In this document: positions 57,431-64,000 of the stretch, piece after piece | How positions within the stretch are numbered: position 1 is the first letter of the stretch | Layout of the letters: every line of letters begins with the position of its first letter | Assembly (NCBI GenBank): GCA_018340375.1 | Contig: JAFFJZ010000001.1 | Span: forward strand, 36,324,001 to 36,388,000 | Source: Gonatopus flavifemur | Lineage: Eukaryota > Arthropoda > Insecta > Hymenoptera > Dryinidae | Direction of reading: 5' to 3' | Length of the DNA stretch: 64,000 nt | Notes under the pieces: generated by a model | Told to the model about the DNA's origin: nothing | Database searches by the model: none | Seen by the model: only the letters and a program-made list of their open reading frames with translations | Program-made: the position numbers and the translations under genes

Positions 57431-60400
57431 GATCCACGATATCTCAGCAATCTTCCTCTCGAGGACAAGTACAATTTGCCACTGACGGCCCCGCGTATCG
57501 TAAAGTACGAAGTTGAGATCGACTTACGTGGGTGAGTCACGACCCACTTTTCTCAAAACTCAAGGAACTGAGGTTCTCTTTCCCCCAATTTTTCTTGAAT
57601 TTTGCAAAAAAAAAAAACGAATAAGACGAACGGAGAAAATAGGTTGTAAACGGGAAATCGATTGATCAGGATCGTTACGATCGTCGCGTTAGAACACGGA
57701 TGTTATATTCACCATATCATCGAGCATTTTGAAAGATGGAAAGATTATTAGACAAGTCAGGGAAACGTTGGAGCCGGGGCCATCACTGCACCTTCCTAAC
57801 CGAATGATATTTTTGTCTTATGTGACGTCACAGAAACGCATGCTCGAAATAGAGACGGTCCTCTTCCTCTGAGGTACCTCTCTATGATGATACATCTCTC
57901 TTTTACTCTCTTCATCATCGATGAAACTCTGTACTTTACTTCCCGATGCATTCCACGTTTGTTTACAGTGCACCAAAGTTAACGGAACAAACGATCAACA
58001 CGAAGGTCGATTTTAATTCAGGGTCGAAAGGTTAACTTCTGAGGGATTTTTGCAAGGTTGTGTAAGATGTTCCACTGGTATTTTTAAGTGGTCCAATGTT
58101 TGCTAACTTGCCATCGGAATAAACAATTTGACAATGATTGATAATGTTTAAAAATTTTGAAAAACTTTCTTCGATATCTCACTTCGTTCGTAAGAAGGTT
58201 TTTTTCCAATTATTCTTCTGCTCTTGACATGAGTTTGTTTTTTTTTCTCTGGAGCATTTTTACTTGATATTTCTTCTATATGAAATTATTATGGAAGGCT
58301 AAAGCAGTTATCGAAAATATCAGAATGCATTCTTGATATTCTGAACACAGTTGAAAATTTGATGAATAAGGTAAAATTGTCCAGACGAATAATTTGAATG
58401 AATGCTCTAACCATTCTATTAACATTAGATACACAAAATTGAGTATTGAAGTATAATTCCTAATTTGATGAATTTTTAATCAACTAGTCATTAAAAAGTG
58501 CTTAGAATTTTAGCATTAATGGCCTCTCAACCAGGGATGGGCATTTTTATACTCCGGGAGTGTATTTGTAGTGGGGAATACTTTTTTTTGACTTCATATT
58601 TTACTTTAAACACATATTTTACACAAAAAAGTACTCTCGGAGTATAAAAATGCCCACCCCTGCTCTCAACTCTCATATCATGTAATAACAAAGTTTTCAT
58701 GAGATTTTATAATTCGATGATTAATTTGGTTGCAGGGTAGGTGGACTTAGAGAGAGACAGTACCAGCTTACAGCGCATAAAAGAAACGAGGCTTATCTCA
58801 AACATAACTACCTTCAACAAACAGCGAGGTACTTTGAACGCGAGAGTGGAATAGCGAAACGTTATAATTCTTGGAATCCAACAAACATCAACGAACATTG
58901 GGAAAAAGCGAAAAAATCTGAAAACCTTGCGATTCGAAGAGACAAATTGAAAAATCTCTTAAAAGAAGAAGAGGACCAATACATCAGAGAGATACAACAA
59001 TCAAAAGGGAAGGATAAGCACTCCCGAGGAGAACCCACGTTAGAAGTTTTGAAGAAAAAACTGCGAGAGATAAGAGCTGAACAAACTCTATATTTACCAA
59101 AAACTTGTCGAAGATATCAATCAAATTTCGTCCGTCCGAAAGATTCCGTGAATCCTTCAAACGGTCTATTTTCCTTTTCATCTGATATTTCCCAGGGAAC
59201 AAAGGAATCTCATTCGAATCAGATCAGTCATTCTCCACAACAGTGTCATAGGGTTATGAAATCGCGATTTTCGAACAATAAAGAAAATCAATTGGATTCG
59301 TCGCACTACAGTCCAACAACCTACAAATCTAAAAACTCAAAATATTATCAAAGATATTCTGAAAAAAGCTTGAATAATACAAACGTAACCATGAATGACG
59401 AAGTTGATCATGCTTCTCCTAAACGAGAGGAATTAAGTCCCAGTCACAACGCATACTTCGATGCTGACCAAGACCACTGTCATTCATATCGAGACCATCA
59501 TTCGACTAGCGATCATGAGGAATCTTCATCCAATCACAAAATCGAGAAAACTGTTATAGCAGCAGGAAAATGGTCCCAGGATACCAATGATTCTAACCGA
59601 CATTTATTTGAACATTCATTCCATCCGCACGAGGAAACCCATCACGACACCTCTTCGCAAACTCCAGAAGCGGAAATAAAATCAAACGTTGATGTGGTTC
59701 CTGAATCCTCAAAACATCAGTCTCCGAATGAGAATATCTCTCACCGATCGTTATCAGAATCAGCACTGGAGAATGAACCTGAATACGAATCAGCGCCACT
59801 TTCTTCAGAATCAAAGTCAGCATCCAGCGAATTGAGTAGAAAGATGAAACACGATGTCCAAGTGGAAGAACATCGACAATTCGAAAGTGAAAAAAGTTTC
59901 CCCTGGCTCCGCATGATTCCCGCTGATAAAAATCTTTCGGAACAAATGTTTTTGTATTTGACTCATAAACAACTCAAGGATCAAATCGATGATCTTATGA
60001 AAAGGGAATTACACGCTTGCACTAAGCGCAATTGGACTGAAGCTCTGAGACTCAGGGATATGAGAAATCGGCTTGAACTCTTCCGTGAGAATAAACTTTA
60101 CGGCATGGAAAGTTTAGATTTGGACGATGAGGCCAGACAATTTGGAATCGAAAATATAGAGAAGAGAGCAAAAGAATTATCTGCACGAGAAAATGTGTGT
60201 ACGGATTCTACTATGTATAGGTAATGATTTTTATTTCTCATCAAATAGATTAATCAGTATAGTAGTGTATAGTAAAAAGTATAAATGTGGACATTATTAC
60301 TGCTGCTGGGAACTTTTTTAAGGGATCAGTGCATTCAATTTCAGAACTGGGATGAATGAAACATCTCCGAATCCTTATGAAATGTTTTGATGTTTATAAG

Positions 60401-61306
60401 CGTTCATGTATTCGAGGTTAAGGGTGCAGGACGTTCAGCTTTGGCTCGTGAATCTCAATTTAGTTTTCCGTTCTGATTTCGCAACCCTATGAATCATTTA
60501 CAACTCTACGATGGTCTATACGTTATACACTTTCGATGTTTTATTAAATCGTGCCAAAAGGCATTGTATACATCAAGGTGTGTTTGTTGATTGATTTTTC
60601 ATGGTTAAATGAGACACAATTTTGATAATGAATCATGAAATTCGTCAATTGAAGGCAAAACTTCTACTTCATCTTTGCGGGGAGATGAAAAAATTCTGAA
60701 CTATTTGTAAACCAGTGTGTTTTTATGCATCGAAAACAAACATTCTCGTATCGTATTTTTTTCTCTTGAAAGACATACCCTTGGCCATTCAAATTTATCA
60801 AACAGTGTTGGCGTTTAAGAAGACCTCAACTCGGTTCGATGAAAAACAATCTCGATTCAATAAATCATGAAATAGCAAAATTTTATTTATTGTTATCAGC
60901 GAGTTTAGTCATTCGGTTTTCTAAAAAGTTAAAAACAATATTGTCATTATTATTTGCAAATATCATAGTCGTTTTTTTAGGGGAACGAAACGATTACAAT
61001 TTTACTGCATCAAATTTTGATAAGTTTTTTTTTTTTGTTGGTTTCAGCGAAGAAGCAAAAGAACTGTGGGATCAATGGGTTCGTGAAGACGATGCATCCG
61101 TAATTCAAGATGCTCGCACTCAAAGAGAAGTTATAATGAAGCAGCTTGAAAAAGAATGGCAAGGTTTGGCTATTCAAGATAAACAGAAAATCACTCAATC
61201 GCATCAAACAGTTACAAGCGATTCATCTCTACAACAAGAGCATAAGTTGACTGCGGATTTAGCTGACGAAGCTCAATGTGAATCCTTACGAGGTTGCAGA
61301 AAATAA
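57431..61306 (+). CDS. Trichoplein-like coiled-coil protein (5' incomplete)
   Basis: Three exons join in frame: 57431-57531, 58736-60220 and 61048-61306 (stop), giving 614 codons. TAG stands just before the first GAT in frame and the exon has no ATG, so a first coding exon is missing upstream. The part running from QLTAHKRNEAYLKHNYLQQ through TARYFERESG to RRDKLKNLLKEEEDQYIREI resembles the N-terminal region of trichoplein (TCHP), as does the later KLREIRAEQTLYLPK. The middle is rich in Ser, His, Asp and Glu and looks disordered; a second helical block begins near KQLKDQIDDLMKREL and continues in the last exon with EEAKELWDQWV. Trichoplein acts at centrioles and on keratin filaments; a centriolar role is inferred only. 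Divergence is high, so an unrelated coiled-coil protein is possible. Confidence 0.6.
57532..58735 (+). other. Intron of the trichoplein-like gene
   Basis: GTGAGT donor at 57532 and TTGCAG acceptor before 58736. Apart from the hAT MITE at 58532-58662 and a purine-rich start, I see nothing to annotate. If forked has a spliced 5' leader, its upstream exon would lie on the opposite strand here or beyond. Confidence 0.5.
58532..58662. mobile_element. hAT-type MITE with perfect 8-bp target duplication
   Basis: Terminal inverted repeats CAGGGATGGGCATTTTTATA and TATAAAAATGCCCACCCCTG. The direct repeat CTCTCAAC flanks both ends (58524-58531 and 58663-58670). It is 131 bp long, non-coding, and lies in an intron of the trichoplein-like gene. 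Confidence 0.92.
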
Positions 61307-64000
61307 TTTTTCTTAACTTAAGATGAAATGGGCGAAAGATCGCTTGCACTCATTTATGTCGCTTTATGCAATGTTACGTTAATTTAATGCTTTTTAATAT
61401 TTTTGGTTTTTTTTTCACATTTCATAATGAGCTTCTCTTATGAGAATCAGATGTGCAGTTACTTAAAAAAGCGTAATATTTATAATACACAAACTGTCTT
61501 TAAAAACTTGACTTCGATGTACTTTGAGACTCATAGAAGACATATTTGAATCAAAATATGTTTCTTTGGAGGGGTTTCGAGCATCGGAAGAAGGTCAATT
61601 TTTGTTTCAAATGTCCAATAATAAAGTGCATGCCCGATACTGTATCAAGAATATGAATTTAAATCACTTAACTATTCATGAATATTATTGGGAAGTTATA
61701 AACTATCCAAATATAAAGAACTTTTATCGTATGAGTTTTCTCAGATCATTAAGAAATTCACGTACAGATCCAAAGCTCGATTTCAGGCGTGCACTTTGTT
61801 GTTAACATTCAAATAATAATTTGATCTCTTCATTAACTATGAAAGAAGTGTACCAAAATTTCGCTGCTCACTTTTCCTGTTGTTTCTTTCACTGAGGTGT
61901 CTCGATGTATTTTTATGGAGTTAATTATCACTATATTTAATATTTCATTGATATCTCACATTCATAATAATGCGTTTTCATGATCCCTAGTCATAACTCT
62001 AGTTTCACATGATGATTTGAATATTCTTAAAAATGATGGTTCCACTGAGTAGTTTATGTAATAAATTTTGAAGACTCAATTCGACATTTTGCATATTTTT
62101 TTTTTTCATATCATTGTGATGCGCGCTTTTAGTATTAAACACGAAGACTGATAGCTATCATCAACTTTGTAATTTCCAAATATACGTTTTATGTTGAAAA
62201 ATACTTTGTAATATCGTCTGAATTTCATTTTTTTATTTGATCAAGGGTATAAGACAAAATATTCATCCAAAATTCGTTGACTGGTGGATATCTATTGCAA
62301 CATAGTATGAATGAAGAAACTGTCATTAATTAAGTTTTTGAATTTTTTACCCTCTACTGTTTGAGGATTTTTTCATCTGAGAGTATTTTCGTATTTGAAT
62401 CAGTAACTCATGTTATAATACAATGAAGAGACTCTTGGAATTTCATTTGGGAGTTTCAAGAGTCAGTAAAAATGTGAAAACCACACATTAACTGTTATTT
62501 AGGCTTTTAGAGGGTGATAAAGTGAGTTGAAATTTACATTATATAATCTATGCAACAATCTGTATATTTTGAAGTTAGTTTGAATGACAAAATCAGATTA
62601 TTTCATTCGATTATTGAAGCACAAATAATGTATATGACGATTTAATTCTTTTTTTTTTTTTATTCCTTATCCATCTCGAATACATGAAACATGCGATTCC
62701 ATCCAAACAGATTGTTGCTAACGTCTGATCTAATACTCACAACCTCTCTATGATAAAAGACTATTACATTTTTTATCAAATTATAATGCTAAGTGGAGTA
62801 AGTTGACATACTATATTTGAGAACATGCCTTGTATCCTATAATCAGAAATATATTTCAATAACTGCATATTATGCTTATTTTCGTAAAATCCTGAGTTGG
62901 ACTTTCCACATTCCTTTCCTATTGTTACTGTAAGATGTTGCATTATTATGGAAAATAATCCCGATAGTGAGCGAGTGAAATCAAAAGTAAAAGATACAGA
63001 ATAGTTCGAATTTTACAAAGTATTACATTAATTGTAAGAATAACATCATTTCATGTTTGCAGAGAAAATACGGTTTAATCAAAAAATGATCTCCCTGAAA
63101 CGTAATTGATACAAAAGTTGAATGATATAAACTAAAAACTCGTCTATCTAACAAAGAAAAAATACTCTTACCGACTATCGATAAATCAATGTTTCTTTTT
63201 TTCGAATTTATATATTCTTATTCAGATTTCAAGCATCGATAACGCACAATGTAAACACTTAAAAACGAATTTCATTATGTTCCTCTCAATAAACGTTTAA
63301 AAAATTACATATAAAGTTATTGATTACTGGTTCACAATGTTGTGTAGATGTAACACGAGAACGATGAATAATTTATTTTTCAATTACACGTAGGTTTTAT
63401 AATTTTTGAGAATTTTTATACTCTTTTTTTTGGAAACTTCTCAAAGTTCTAATCAAGATTTTTGTTTGTGATAATGTATGATAATACATTGGGAGAAGAA
63501 ACTCTATCACGCACCGTTAGATGGCACTACTTATATAGTGTAGTTCTTAATTTTCCTTCTGTATGTTGTACAAGATGTTTGAAACTCAGATGAATAAAAC
63601 ATTGTAACAGAATACGTGGCAATATGATTTTAGATATATTCTCACAAACAACAATCCACTACTGTTGTTTTACAGAATTGGGGGAAATTTGGAGTTTTTT
63701 CTGAAGTATTTGTGATTATTATTAACATTATATCGTTTATTGAATTTTCAGAATTTTTATTCTTTCTTCAAATAATTAGGAAAGTTATCAATCAAATTGT
63801 GATAGAAAAATAGTTGAAAGTAAAAGTTCTACGGTATTGCGTTCCAACAAATTTATAAATAAAAATATATATAATATCTTTATGAATGGTTTGTCTATAA
63901 GTCTTAAATAAGAGTTGCAAATTCACAAATGGTCTTTAATTGTTTGCTGTTGTGAGAAAAAAATGTATTAATCATTGCTTAAGAATAAGAATTGTGATCA
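61307..64000. other. 3' UTR and intergenic DNA after the trichoplein-like gene
   Basis: AT-rich. Candidate poly(A) hexamers AATAAA for the gene ending at 61306 are at 61620-61625 and 62060-62065. A 93-codon open frame at 61524-61805 starts with TTG, has no early ATG and overlaps the first of these signals, so it is not annotated. No foldback element, tRNA or exon is recognised, which contrasts with the repeat-rich rest of the window. Confidence 0.5.

Noticed and set aside
61524..61805. 93-codon plus-strand frame after the trichoplein-like gene
   Set aside because: It starts with TTG, lacks an early ATG and lies in the probable 3' UTR across a poly(A) hexamer.

Overview
The window looks like AT-rich nuclear DNA of an insect. 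Genes have many introns with GT/AG borders, some several kilobases long, and they encode insect-type Kdm2, Forked and axonemal coiled-coil proteins. Protein style and compact exons suggest a hymenopteran, perhaps a parasitoid wasp, but this is inference and no sequence here proves the order. All gene models were assembled by hand from reading frames and splice phases; every internal junction proposed keeps frame.

Layout, left to right. 1-5866 holds no gene I can support, only palindromic repeats. 5867-14233 (+) is an outer-dynein-arm docking protein of the ODAD1/CCDC63 type (6 exons, 546 aa). 17125-23912 (-) is a CFAP73/CCDC42-type protein with a DUF4200 domain (4 exons, 324 aa), tail-to-tail with the first. 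24616-28645 (+) is Kdm2, with JmjC, CXXC, PHD, F-box and LRR regions (7 exons, 978 aa), sharing a roughly 700-bp divergent promoter interval with CFAP73. 34177-57270 (-) is forked/espin-like (8 coding exons, 686 aa), an actin-bundle protein with two WH2-like motifs, a proline-rich stretch, coiled coils and long Glu-rich runs; a second possible start lies at 49109. 57431-61306 (+) is a trichoplein-like coiled-coil gene whose first exon I could not find; it sits head-to-head with forked, only 160 bp away. 61307-64000 has no supported gene.

Three of the five genes (ODAD1-like, CFAP73, trichoplein-like) belong to axoneme or centriole families. In insects the first two should act mainly in sperm and chordotonal cilia. 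Kdm2 is a chromatin factor and forked acts in bristle and hair actin bundles, so the window is a gene neighbourhood and not a single pathway.

The most striking property of the window is its non-coding DNA. Introns and intergenic gaps are filled with more than 40 foldback (long inverted-repeat) elements, 90-700 bp, of at least eight terminal types. The largest group ends in CACGGAGAAAA or CACTGAGAAAA, is usually bounded by TA on both sides as in Tc1/mariner-type insertion, and carries interiors that are often unrelated between copies while remaining palindromic. Several elements are nested in one another (8018-8504, 22287-22630, 50653-51339, 54170-54797). Two hAT-type insertions are also present, one with a perfect 8-bp target duplication (58532-58662). 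A pair of inverted arrays of ~210-bp units spans about 37.7-41.5 kb inside a forked intron.
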